A stretch of 64,000 nt of DNA from Actinomadura latina NBRC 106108 (GTDB taxonomy: Bacteria > Actinomycetota > Actinomycetes > Streptosporangiales > Streptosporangiaceae): the NCBI RefSeq assembly GCF_001552195.1, contig NZ_BCQS01000012.1, positions 310,001 to 374,000 of the forward strand, given 5' to 3'. A program made the position numbers and the translations under genes. Shown here in pieces: positions 29,492 to 36,428 of this stretch. Below the pieces are notes generated by a model. The model saw nothing but the letters and a program-made list of their open reading frames with translations, did not search any database and was not told the origin of the DNA. Position 1 is the first letter of the stretch, and every line of letters starts with the position of its first letter.

Positions 29492-29656
29492 CTAGTTGGC
29501 GAGGCGGCGTCGTCGTTCAGCTCCGCCGGCTCGGGCTCGGCTACTGCGGTAGCCACGATCGTTCGCCGAGGCGACGGAGCCGGAGAGGCTCCTGGTAGGC
29601 GGCCCTGGTGTTCTCCAAGGCGGGGCCACCTCGGCGGTCGTGATCGGGGGGCTCAT
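29492..29656 (-). CDS. Possible 54-residue basic protein
   Basis: 54 residues, Pro-rich at first and Arg-rich at the end (RARAGGAERRRRLAN). No recognised domain. Its main support is position: the ATG overlaps the stop of the upstream 48-residue gene (ATGA, 29653-29656), continuing a chain of coupled small genes. It could be a chance reading frame in GC-rich DNA. Confidence 0.4.
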   Translation of the reverse strand: MSPPITTAEVAPPWRTPGPPTRSLSGSVASANDRGYRSSRARAGGAERRRRLAN

Positions 29657-29799
29657 CGGCGCAGCCTCCGGAGCAGTCGCCGGGTTCGGTACACCAGGCC
29701 CGGTCCCAGGACGTAACCCGCCATGGCTCCGAAGAGCAGGCACACCGTCCCGAAGAGGAGGATGAGCTGTGCCAACTCTGTGAACTCGCCGCCCATCAT
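29653..29799 (-). CDS. 48-residue single-span membrane protein
   Basis: One clear transmembrane helix (LAQLILLFGTVCLLFGAMAG) followed by an Arg-rich C-terminus (YRTRRLLRRLRR), so the tail should stay in the cytoplasm. The ATG overlaps the stop of the 101-residue gene (ATGA at 29796-29799). Function unknown. Its coupling to the neighbours suggests a membrane partner of the regulatory operon that begins with the ATP-binding protein. Confidence 0.65.
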   Translation of the reverse strand: MMGGEFTELAQLILLFGTVCLLFGAMAGYVLGPGLVYRTRRLLRRLRR

Positions 29800-30101
29800 G
29801 GACGAATCCCGAGGTGAGCCCCGAGGGCATGGGCGATCGTCTCGGCGATCTGCGTGGGGGAGTTGGCCGCGCCGATCGTTGTGCCGGTGGGCGCCCAGGT
29901 GAACATCCAGGTACCACCGATGAAGTCGGCGCCGATCTCGGTGAATTTGCTCGGCGACTCCGTGTTGATCACGTACAGCACGGGTGTGCCGCTGCGCGGG
30001 ACGATGCCGCACGACATCCCGCCGTGCTTGTGCACGGCCTTGTCGAGAGCGGTCAGTGCCGAGCGCCGTCCGCTCATGGCCGTCAGACGATCAATGGCCA
30101 T
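29796..30101 (-). CDS. Conserved-looking 101-residue protein, unknown function
   Basis: 101 residues with mixed strands and helices (HGGMSCGIVPRSGTPVLYVIN, IGGTWMFTWAPTGTTIG, IAETIAHALGAHLG). No catalytic motif is recognised. The ATG at 30101 has a GGGAGG ribosome site. It follows the ATP-binding protein gene after 41 nt and overlaps the next gene by 4 nt. I have the impression of similar proteins beside XRE/ATP-binding pairs in other actinomycetes but cannot name a family. Confidence 0.65.
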   Translation of the reverse strand: MAIDRLTAMSGRRSALTALDKAVHKHGGMSCGIVPRSGTPVLYVINTESPSKFTEIGADFIGGTWMFTWAPTGTTIGAANSPTQIAETIAHALGAHLGIRP

Positions 30102-30142
30102 CCTCGTGCTACCTCCCGTCGAGGGTCGTGCCTGGATTGCCG

Positions 30143-30568
30143 CTACGGGTGCATCCGCGACCAGACCCACTTGCCGCCGGCCGGGTCGGCGGTGACGCCG
30201 CACTTGGCGGACATGGCCTGGACGATGTGCAAGCCCCAGCCGCCGTTGTCGTCGAACGCCTCCTCGGACAGGTCGAGGTCTTCGAGGGTGAGCTCGGTCA
30301 TCGGCTTGGCCTTGGGCAACTCGTGGTCGGCGTCCCAGACGGCGATGATGATTCCGAAGGCGTCCCGGCTGAGCTGGAGACGGATCTCCTCGTCCGGCGT
30401 CTGGCGGGCCGCGTTCGTGACGAGTTCCGAGACGATGAGAAGCGCGCTGTCGAGAATGCGCGAGTAGTCCCATTTGCGGATCTGTGCGTCCGTGAAGGTA
30501 CGCGCCAGCCCCACCGCGGAAGGTGTGCCCATAAGGGACATGATCGGCTCTGCGGTCGCCGTCATCGC
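30143..30568 (-). CDS. Anti-sigma-factor-type ATP-binding protein (HATPase_c)
   Basis: About 141 residues of the RsbW/SpoIIAB-like GHKL fold: the N-box region LIVSELVTNAARQT, a G1-like aspartate (IIIAVWDADHELP) and the glycine-rich GGWGLHIVQAMSAKCG. Streptomyces-type genomes carry dozens of these, often next to an XRE-DUF5753/DUF397 pair, as here: the XRE gene diverges from it across 103 nt. The ATG at 30568 is chosen since residues before it are not family-like. Likely a cytosolic partner-switch regulator; its binding partner is unknown. Confidence 0.85.
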   Translation of the reverse strand, partial: AMTATAEPIMSLMGTPSAVGLARTFTDAQIRKWDYSRILDSALLIVSELVTNAARQTPDEEIRLQLSRDAFGIIIAVWDADHELPKAKPMTELTLEDLDLSEEAFDDNGGWGLHIVQAMSAKCGVTADPAGGKWVWSRMHP

Positions 30569-30631
30569 CATCGTCCTGTCCTTGCCCGAGATTCCGATTT
30601 CCTGGGACAAGGATCACCGGAACGTTCTAAG

Positions 30632-30650
30632 GTTTTCCTGTTACGAAAAC
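30632..30650. promoter_or_regulatory. Operator-like palindrome GTTTTC-N7-GAAAAC
   Basis: A perfect 6-bp inverted repeat with a 7-nt spacer in an AT-rich patch between the divergent ATP-binding and XRE genes, 21 nt before the XRE start. Probably an autoregulatory site of the XRE protein. Confidence 0.55.
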
Positions 30651-30671
30651 AAAGCCAAACAGGAGATGCCG

Positions 30672-31487
30672 ATGCCCATCGTCCGTGATCCCCTAGAACC
30701 CAAGATCTCCCTCTGGCACCTTCTGGCCTTCTACCTGCGGTTTCTACGCGAGAAGGCAGGGCTTTCGCTGACTCAGTGCGGAAAAATCATTGGTGTCACG
30801 CGGTCGACTGTTTCGAACATTGAGGCAGGCAGGCAGCGTCCGCAGGAGGACCAGCTTGCGAAGCTTGACGAGAAATATGGCACCGGTAGGCTTCTGCAAC
30901 TGCTGCTCTGGTTTGCCCGAAATGCCCATGACCCCGATTGGGGACGGCAGTTCCTCCGTTACGAGGAACAGGCCGACGCGCTCAGGCTCTACCACGGCAA
31001 GACGCTCCCCAGGCCCTTTCAGACCGAGGACTACATGCGCGCCCTCGCCACGGCTGGAAGGCCCCAGGATCCCGACGACACCGTGGCCAGGCTCCTCGCC
31101 CGTCAGCAGGTTCTCCTTGATCGAGATAACCCGCCGTTCTTCTACGTGATCCTCGATGAGGAGGCGCTTCGTGCTTGCGTCGGTGGCCCGCCGGTCATGA
31201 AGGCACAGCTCATCCACCTCCGGCAGATGATGGACCTTCCCAACGTCATCATCCGTTTCGTCCCGCCTTCGGCCGGTGCACACGAAGGCTTCGATGGTCC
31301 ATTCCAGATCATCAGCATGGAGAGCAGGGACGTCGCCTATGCGGGTGCCCAGTACGGCGGACGGCTCATCGAGGCGCCCAACGAGATAAGGGATCTGTGG
31401 GCTACGTTTGATCGCATCGGCGCGAAGGCCCTCCCGGAAGATGCCTCGCGCGCCCTCGTCGAGCGGTACTTGGAGCAGTACACATGA
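30672..31487 (+). CDS. XRE-family regulator with DUF5753 domain
   Basis: 271 residues. The N-terminal helix-turn-helix (about 10-65) contains LSLTQCGKIIGVTRSTVSNIE. The C-terminal DUF5753 domain (~85-265) has LARQQVLLDRDNPPFFYVILDEEALR and the end-motif typical of the family. The ATG at 30672 lies at correct spacing from AGGAG (30661-30665); the ATG at 30666 is too close. It overlaps the DUF397 gene by ATGA and diverges from the ATP-binding protein gene. This trio is a frequent actinomycete regulatory module (BldB/WhiJ-like). Targets are unknown, but the palindrome just upstream suggests self-regulation. Confidence 0.92.
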   Translation: MPIVRDPLEPKISLWHLLAFYLRFLREKAGLSLTQCGKIIGVTRSTVSNIEAGRQRPQEDQLAKLDEKYGTGRLLQLLLWFARNAHDPDWGRQFLRYEEQADALRLYHGKTLPRPFQTEDYMRALATAGRPQDPDDTVARLLARQQVLLDRDNPPFFYVILDEEALRACVGGPPVMKAQLIHLRQMMDLPNVIIRFVPPSAGAHEGFDGPFQIISMESRDVAYAGAQYGGRLIEAPNEIRDLWATFDRIGAKALPEDASRALVERYLEQYT

Positions 31488-31678
31488 ACGTTCAGTGGCG
31501 CAAGAGCACCCACAGCAGCGGTGTCAACGACGAACACTGCGTTGAGCTGGGACGTCTTTCGCCAGGGGCCGGGATCGGGGTGCGGGACAGCAAGGACCCG
31601 GATGGGGGGCACCTCACCTTGTCCGTTGCGCAGTTCGCCGGTCTGGTCGAGCAGGTCAAGCAGCACTCCGCCCGCTGA
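31484..31678 (+). CDS. DUF397 protein (WhiJ/BldB-associated type)
   Basis: 64 residues with the family features WRKSTHSS near the start, then CVELG, VRDSKDPDGGHLTL and a final helix (QFAGLVEQV). DUF397 proteins work with the adjacent XRE-DUF5753 partner, perhaps as antagonists. ATGA overlap with that gene. Confidence 0.9.
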   Translation: MNVQWRKSTHSSGVNDEHCVELGRLSPGAGIGVRDSKDPDGGHLTLSVAQFAGLVEQVKQHSAR

Positions 31679-32141
31679 CCGTCCCGTCCCGCCCGATGTC
31701 CTGACGCTCGTCCGAGGCCGTCGCACCGTTCCTCCTCCGCCCGCGCGTGCGTGAGGCGCCAGAGGCGTGTGAGCGAGGTGCGGCAGCAGGGTGGTCGGAT
31801 GACGCGGCACGGACCGGGTGAGAACCGGCGCGGCGACATCTTCGAGGACGGCCTCTTCCATCCGGTTCTCCGCACCTTCAACGAAGGTGTCGGGGCCGGG
31901 GGATCTCGCTGATCGACGCAACCCTGTCGCGTGGCTGGCTCCATCGGGTTCTGCGCCGTCGCTGCCTCTGTGCCGCCGTCAGCGACTCCATGCTTGGTCC
32001 GTGGCCACTCGCACCACGGCCCGCTGCCAAGGACGCCGCCTCACGCTCGCCCCAAGCGACCCCGCGCCGCCCCATTCGGTCTCTGCCTCTCGAACTCCCG
32101 GACGCCGCCCTCCTGACCCCGGCGCCGGTCCGGCCTCGGTG
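31679..32141. other. Non-coding stretch of 463 nt
   Basis: No convincing gene on either strand: open frames here have no ribosome site and no recognisable motif. It runs directly into the decayed drmMI fragment and may be unrecognisable remains of the same or another gene. Confidence 0.5.
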
Positions 32142-32480
32142 CCTGCGACGGACGCTGGTAGGCCCTCATGTGGGCCCCGCGCGGCGGCGTCACCACCACG
32201 GCCGTGTTCGACTGCGGCCGACTGGCGCGAGGCGGCGGAACGCGACGTCGTCCGCGCGTTCGTCTCAATGCTCGGCCGGGTTCACCAAGACCTACAACAT
32301 GGTGCACGACCCAACGTGCATGGAAACGGACATCGTGGAGCTGCGCCAGCTCCACGAGATGATCGATGAGGCGGCGTCGATCGGCTGCTTGAGCTGAACC
32401 ATGAGCGGTACGCGGCCGAGGTCACCGCTGGTCTTCACGACAGAAGGCGAAGAAGGGCGGGCGCAACCGGACCGCTGATC
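32142..32480 (+). pseudogene. Decayed fragment of a second drmMI methylase gene
   Basis: Three blocks match the intact drmMI on the same strand: 32142-32279 to about 21942-22080 (shared WAPRGGVTTTAVFD and RDVVRAFVS, with a 1-nt insertion near 32213 that shifts frame); 32280-32376 to about 25170-25270 (TKTYN then VHDP then DI-LR-H); and 32377-32460 to about 25382-25465 (RLLELNHERYAAEV then AGLHD). About 3.1 kb is missing between blocks 1 and 2 and about 110 bp between blocks 2 and 3. Divergence from the intact gene is well above that of a recent copy. It cannot make a functional protein. It lies between the two DISARM halves in the direction of drmA. Confidence 0.85.
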
Positions 32481-32511
32481 AAGGTGGCCTCACAAGCGGT
32501 CGGCAAACCTC

Positions 32512-32540
32512 TTGAAGATTGAGTTCACAGTGCTTATAGT
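32512..32540 (+). promoter_or_regulatory. Sigma-70-type promoter before 83-residue gene
   Basis: TTGAAG (32512-32517), a 17-bp spacer and TATAGT (32535-32540) match the housekeeping consensus well. The next start codon is at 32576, with TGAGG before it. Confidence 0.65.
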
Positions 32541-32575
32541 GCCTCGCAAGTGACGTTCGCCCTGGTGAGGTTGGT

Positions 32576-32827
32576 ATGGGGTCGAGTGAGTACTGGGTCG
32601 ACGGCCGGCGCAAGCGGGCCATGACGGTCAGCGGAGCCGGCGGCGGGGCGAGCGACCGCGAATCTCGGAAAGAGGTCGCGGAAGTGGAGTGGAAGCGGTT
32701 CCTGGCGCGTGAACTGGCGAAGGCCCCCGTGAGCAACAGCCGTGAACGGCGCAAGGCGAAGAGGCAGCTCCTACGCCGCATCCAGCAGCATCAGTCAGAG
32801 AGACTGAGAAGGGTCAATGGATTGTGA
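32576..32827 (+). CDS. Small basic protein, unknown function
   Basis: 83 residues, with an Arg/Lys-rich C-terminal helix (SRERRKAKRQLLRRIQQHQS). No family recognised. Support comes from a consensus promoter upstream and a TGAGG ribosome site. The charge pattern could suit nucleic-acid binding. It faces the four-gene operon at 32877-35951 with 49 nt between stops. Confidence 0.5.
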   Translation: MGSSEYWVDGRRKRAMTVSGAGGGASDRESRKEVAEVEWKRFLARELAKAPVSNSRERRKAKRQLLRRIQQHQSERLRRVNGL

Positions 32828-32876
32828 GGGCGGGGAGCCGCAACCCCGCGCCTGCCTTGCGGGCGGGGCTTGGCGC

Positions 32877-33749
32877 TCATGGGTCCGTACGCACGGGCAG
32901 ACGGCCAAGGGCGTGCTCGTAGGCGGCACGCTCGTGGGCCAGTTCTGACCAGTCGCCGGGTGCTTCGGCGACTTTGAAGCAGTCCTCGCCGGTGAGGTCC
33001 CAGATCTCCGACTCCACCCAGCTCAGATGCCGGTACTTGCGCGGGGCCATGGCCTGGGAGCCGAAATCCCAGCCGACCGCCGACACCGGCCGTCCGGCGA
33101 ACTGCTCGCGGGCCCGCTCGGCATAGCGGGCCCGCGTGATCGTGTCGGGGTGGAGGAACGACAGGTCGAAGCCGTTGTCTCCCAGGCCGAACGCAGCGAG
33201 GCCGTACAGGAACGTCGCCTCAATGCCCTGGCTCGTGCAGAACTCGGCGATTCTGGTGGCGCCCACGAGCGTCCCCGCATAGGAGATGACGAAGACGCGC
33301 CGGAGCGGGTGGACGTCCAGGAAGCGGCGCAGCGCGGTGATGATCGTCTCGCCGGACGCGACGGTGTCACCGATGAGCAGGGTCTCGGCCGGCGCCTCGA
33401 AGCAGCAGTACGGGACGTCGATCCGCGCCGTGTCGTGGGCGACCGCCGTCCGGGACGTGGCGATCAGGTTGGTGGGCAGATTGTGGCCCGTCTCCGCCGA
33501 GACGGCTTCCGCGAGTTGGTAGGCGAGGCCCTTGCTGAGGATCACCAGTTCGGCGGTCTCCTCGGACAGGTACTCGTCGGCCAGATGGGCGATGAACCAC
33601 CGGCTGGAACGGAGGCAGGCCGCGCGAAACCCGGCGCCCATGAGGTTGCGATCGAAGAGCAAGTCCTCAAGGGCCTCGTTGTGGACGAGATAGAGCCGTG
33701 GGTCGTCCCCGACGAGTTCCGCGCTGCTCCGTTCCAGCTCGGTGATCAA
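32877..33749 (-). CDS. Type I phosphoribosyltransferase-like protein
   Basis: 290 residues. The central PRPP-binding motif is clear: LLIGDTVASGETI at 124-136, preceded by a strand with VILSKGLAYQLAE and followed by RRVFVISYAGTLVGA, the order seen in type I PRTases. The second acidic residue of the usual DD pair is replaced (GDT). The rest resembles no purine or pyrimidine salvage enzyme I know. It is the last gene of a tight minus-strand operon; its ATG is 3 nt beyond the stop of the deoxyribosyltransferase-like gene. In conflict systems such PRTase domains act on nucleotides or as signal enzymes; this is inference. Confidence 0.75.
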   Translation of the reverse strand: MITELERSSAELVGDDPRLYLVHNEALEDLLFDRNLMGAGFRAACLRSSRWFIAHLADEYLSEETAELVILSKGLAYQLAEAVSAETGHNLPTNLIATSRTAVAHDTARIDVPYCCFEAPAETLLIGDTVASGETIITALRRFLDVHPLRRVFVISYAGTLVGATRIAEFCTSQGIEATFLYGLAAFGLGDNGFDLSFLHPDTITRARYAERAREQFAGRPVSAVGWDFGSQAMAPRKYRHLSWVESEIWDLTGEDCFKVAEAPGDWSELAHERAAYEHALGRLPVRTDP

Positions 33750-33752
33750 CGG

Positions 33753-34349
33753 TCAGCGTCCTCTGGCGAGCGACGGCTCGTGCAGGCGCTCCAGGGCGGC
33801 CAGCATGGGCGGGTCACCGGGCAGGACGTTGTCGCGGTACTCCGTGATTGCCTCATCGAGCCACTGGGGCATGTGGTCAACATCGCGGACCTTCTGCGGT
33901 GCCAGCTCGGGGAGCAGCTCCCCGGCGGTCACGAAATCGTCGACGACCGCGGACGCCAGCGCGGCCACGTGCGGGTGGACGTAGTCGCGGACGAGGACAC
34001 CGCGGTATTCCAGCTCGTCCGCCCGGTACTTGGAGTTGCGGGGGGCGACGACGATGATCGGGGTGCCGAGGAGGGCCGCGGCGGACATCTCCACCCCGAT
34101 GCCGATGCCGCGCCGTTCCCGGGCGTCCACGACGACCGCCGTCGCGACCATCACCTGGTACATGTCGCGGCCGAACTGCCCGAGTGTGTTGGACGGGTCG
34201 GTGATGGGGTCGTCCGGGTTCAGGAAGACGACCTCGCGCGGGGACGCGCCTTTGGCGACCTCCCGCCGCTCGATGTCGGACCAGCAGAGCTTCTTCTCGT
34301 CCGCCGCGCCCTTCATAATGGAGCCGGAGCAGTATATGGATATGTTCAT
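33753..34349 (-). CDS. Nucleoside 2-deoxyribosyltransferase-like protein
   Basis: 198 residues with a Rossmann-like fold: an N-terminal IYCSGSIMKG (residues 5-14), VVFLNPDDP, TAVVVDARERRGIGIGVEMS with a candidate catalytic Glu at 87, and GTPIIVVAPRNSK. The layout matches the nucleoside 2-deoxyribosyltransferase/SLOG-related group, where an Asp and a Glu cleave N-glycosidic bonds of nucleosides or NAD-like molecules. The ATG at 34349 has a GGAGAG ribosome site and overlaps the stop of the 396-residue gene (ATGA). Biological role unknown; the pairing with a phosphoribosyltransferase suggests nucleotide processing or depletion. Confidence 0.7.
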   Translation of the reverse strand: MNISIYCSGSIMKGAADEKKLCWSDIERREVAKGASPREVVFLNPDDPITDPSNTLGQFGRDMYQVMVATAVVVDARERRGIGIGVEMSAAALLGTPIIVVAPRNSKYRADELEYRGVLVRDYVHPHVAALASAVVDDFVTAGELLPELAPQKVRDVDHMPQWLDEAITEYRDNVLPGDPPMLAALERLHEPSLARGR

Positions 34350-35536
34350 CGATCGTCTCTCCATGTTGTTCTGCCATTGAGCGTGAAATCGGCCATGGTG
34401 CCGGCCACGGCCTGCACGTTCGACTTCGCCTCGGCGTAGGTGCGGGCGAGCCGGAATTCGCGTGATCCGCGTACCGCCAGGACGGCGATCCGCAGCGCGT
34501 CGAGCGAGGTTTCGTCGTAGGCCCGGTCGATGACGAGTCCGAACGCGGGCAGGGAGCGCAGCCGCAGCAGTTCGTCCCACTCGGCGATGCGGTGGACGAA
34601 ATCCGCGATGCCGAGCCAGTGCAGCACCGTGTCGAGCCGCCGCGCCGAGCGGAGTCTGCCGTCCATGTCCGCTGAGCTGCGGCTGAGCCCGCAGGTCAGG
34701 TCGCCTGCGGGGAGGTCGGTGAGGATGGCGGCGTCCAGGTCGAGGAGGTAGCTGCGCAGGTAGGCGCGGGAAAGGAAGAAGGCGAGCGAGGTGCTTTCGG
34801 CGGGTGAGAGAGGCACGGGCAGCGTGCGTTCCACGAACCGCGCGATGAACGCCTGGCCTTCAAGCCGTTCAGGGGTTCGTGCGAGCAGCCGTTCGGCCCG
34901 TCCCCGCGGCCGGTGCCATCTGCGTGCGGTCCCGCGCGCGACATGGTGCAGTGCACCGCCGGGCTGCAGAGCCGCGCGCCACAACTCGCCGATTCCGGCG
35001 GCCGTTCCGCCGCCGTGCCGGGGAGCCCAGCGGAAATCGGGATCGGCGCAGATGCCCTGTAACCCGGCGTGACGGTAGGGGTTGTTCCGGTCCCGGCGGT
35101 ACTCGTGGACTTTCATCTCCCGGTAGTCGGCGAGGTCGGGGACCGGGGCGACGTAGCGGAGGGCGCCCGCCCGCACCAGCGGCTCCACGCACCCGAGGAA
35201 GATCGGGTACCAGGGGATCTCGAAGATGTAGGACGCGGGGATGAGGAGGTGCCGCTCGGTCAGCAGCAGGGCCAGCCGTGTGGCGTCCAGTGCCTGGGTC
35301 AGCGTGAGCGCCGCATGCCTTTCGCCGACGTCGATGCCGTAGCACGCCAGGATTTCCGGATTCGTGTACTGGACGAAGAGCGGCCGTTCGCGCTTGAGGC
35401 CACTTCCCGCGGCGGGGGATGACTGCGGCGTGCTCCCCAGCACCGCGGTGACATAGATGTCTCTGGCCGCGACGAACGCGTCGCGTCTCGCCCACACCTG
35501 CTGGGTGGGAGCCGGACGTTCCAGCTCCTCACCCAT
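34346..35536 (-). CDS. 396-residue protein with N-terminal RxAFxAxRD motif, unknown function
   Basis: No enzyme family recognised. Residues 18-30 (RDAFVAARDIYVT) closely match residues 121-133 (RNAFIAGRDQHIS) of the protein encoded just upstream. Residues ~50-170 are alpha/beta (RPLFVQYTNPEILACYGIDV, LLTERHLLIPASYIFEIPW) and the remainder is helical and Arg-rich. The gene overlaps its upstream neighbour by 8 nt and its downstream neighbour by 4 nt, so all are coupled. It may be the sensor or scaffold of the four-gene system; that is speculation from position and the shared motif. Confidence 0.7.
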   Translation of the reverse strand: MGEELERPAPTQQVWARRDAFVAARDIYVTAVLGSTPQSSPAAGSGLKRERPLFVQYTNPEILACYGIDVGERHAALTLTQALDATRLALLLTERHLLIPASYIFEIPWYPIFLGCVEPLVRAGALRYVAPVPDLADYREMKVHEYRRDRNNPYRHAGLQGICADPDFRWAPRHGGGTAAGIGELWRAALQPGGALHHVARGTARRWHRPRGRAERLLARTPERLEGQAFIARFVERTLPVPLSPAESTSLAFFLSRAYLRSYLLDLDAAILTDLPAGDLTCGLSRSSADMDGRLRSARRLDTVLHWLGIADFVHRIAEWDELLRLRSLPAFGLVIDRAYDETSLDALRIAVLAVRGSREFRLARTYAEAKSNVQAVAGTMADFTLNGRTTWRDDR

Positions 35537-35951
35537 CGTCGTCCAAGGTCAGGGATATGTGCTGGTCCCGGCCCGCGATGAATGCGTTCCGCCCGGTGGT
35601 GATGTTCTGCACGACGTGGACGGTGTCCGCGTCCGGTAATGCCTCCCGGATGTGCCTGACGAAGTCCTGGAGTTCAGCCGAAGCCTCCATGTGCTCGGCG
35701 AGGAAAGCCGTCAGCAGAGCCGTCCATCTCGCCTGCTCGGCCGACATGGCCGCCTGGTCCGGTGGGAGTCTCCGGCTGACCCTGCCCGCCGACTCCTCGA
35801 GTTCCCGGGTCAGGTCCGACTCGGCGGCCTGCGCGCCGCGGCCGACGATCCGTGCGAGCCGGGTCCTCGCGGTGCCCCAGAAATCGGTCGTCATGGCGTC
35901 CACGAGGGCCGCCGCGACCGCGCCGGCGAGCCCTGCCAGCGCGGGATCCAT
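35529..35951 (-). CDS. 140-residue protein with C-terminal RxAFxAxRD motif
   Basis: First gene of the four-gene operon. The N-terminus is a hydrophobic Ala-rich helix (LAGLAGAVAAALVDAM), followed by a long helical region, then a short beta-like C-terminus VVQNITTGRNAFIAGRDQHI. Gly-Arg-Asn-Ala-Phe type endings are frequent in actinomycete proteins of putative conflict systems, where they may act as docking adaptors. The motif is repeated at the N-terminus of the next protein. Function unknown. The promoter should lie in the AT-richer region upstream (35952-36428). Confidence 0.7.
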   Translation of the reverse strand: MDPALAGLAGAVAAALVDAMTTDFWGTARTRLARIVGRGAQAAESDLTRELEESAGRVSRRLPPDQAAMSAEQARWTALLTAFLAEHMEASAELQDFVRHIREALPDADTVHVVQNITTGRNAFIAGRDQHISLTLDDDG

Positions 35952-36428
35952 GTCGCTGCCCTTCCCGGTCTGCTGCGGTCGCCCGTGTCCCTTATTCAGG
36001 TCTCATTATGGGATGGTAATCGCGGATCTTCCAGGGCTATCGCACACAGGTAGGTCGCGGCCAGGGAACATTAACTTCCATTTCGGTCACAAATGGTCGG
36101 CTTTCCGGATGTGTCCGCGCGGCCGTAACCCGAACATGTTTCGCGTCGCGGTTGCCGTGCCTGCCGAAACGGGCGGGCATGGACCTGTCTACTTTCGGAG
36201 TTTCTGTCCATAAATGTGTGGTCCTGCAGGTGCGTCAGTTGCTGCATAGAGACGCAGATCACGGCCGGGAATTCTCAGTGAATCGGCTGTTCGGCGTTTC
36301 GTTCGCAGACAGTCCCGGGGTGGCCGACACCGGTCGCGCGGAGGCTTTGAGAGGCCGGGCGCCGCCAGAGTGTCGGCGGGCTGTGCTTGTGTAGCGTGTA
36401 CACGGAATCGAGAGGTCGGAGGCGCGGC
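35952..36428. promoter_or_regulatory. Divergent intergenic region between the four-gene operon and drmA
   Basis: 477 nt, lower in GC than its flanks and without a convincing gene. It contains a palindrome CCATTT-N7-AAATGG (36078-36096) in the middle and GTGTA-N5-TACAC (36389-36403) near drmA. It should hold promoters for both directions. Confidence 0.6.
36389..36403 (+). promoter_or_regulatory. GTGTA-N5-TACAC palindrome before drmA
   Basis: A 15-bp palindrome ending 25 nt before the drmA GTG. The same arms and spacing occur at 18208-18222 before drmD, which suggests one regulator acts on both DISARM halves. Confidence 0.55.

Noticed and set aside
31818..32397. Overlapping open frames of 135-183 codons as genes
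   Set aside because: Each contains out-of-frame pieces of drmMI in part only; better explained as a degenerate remnant.
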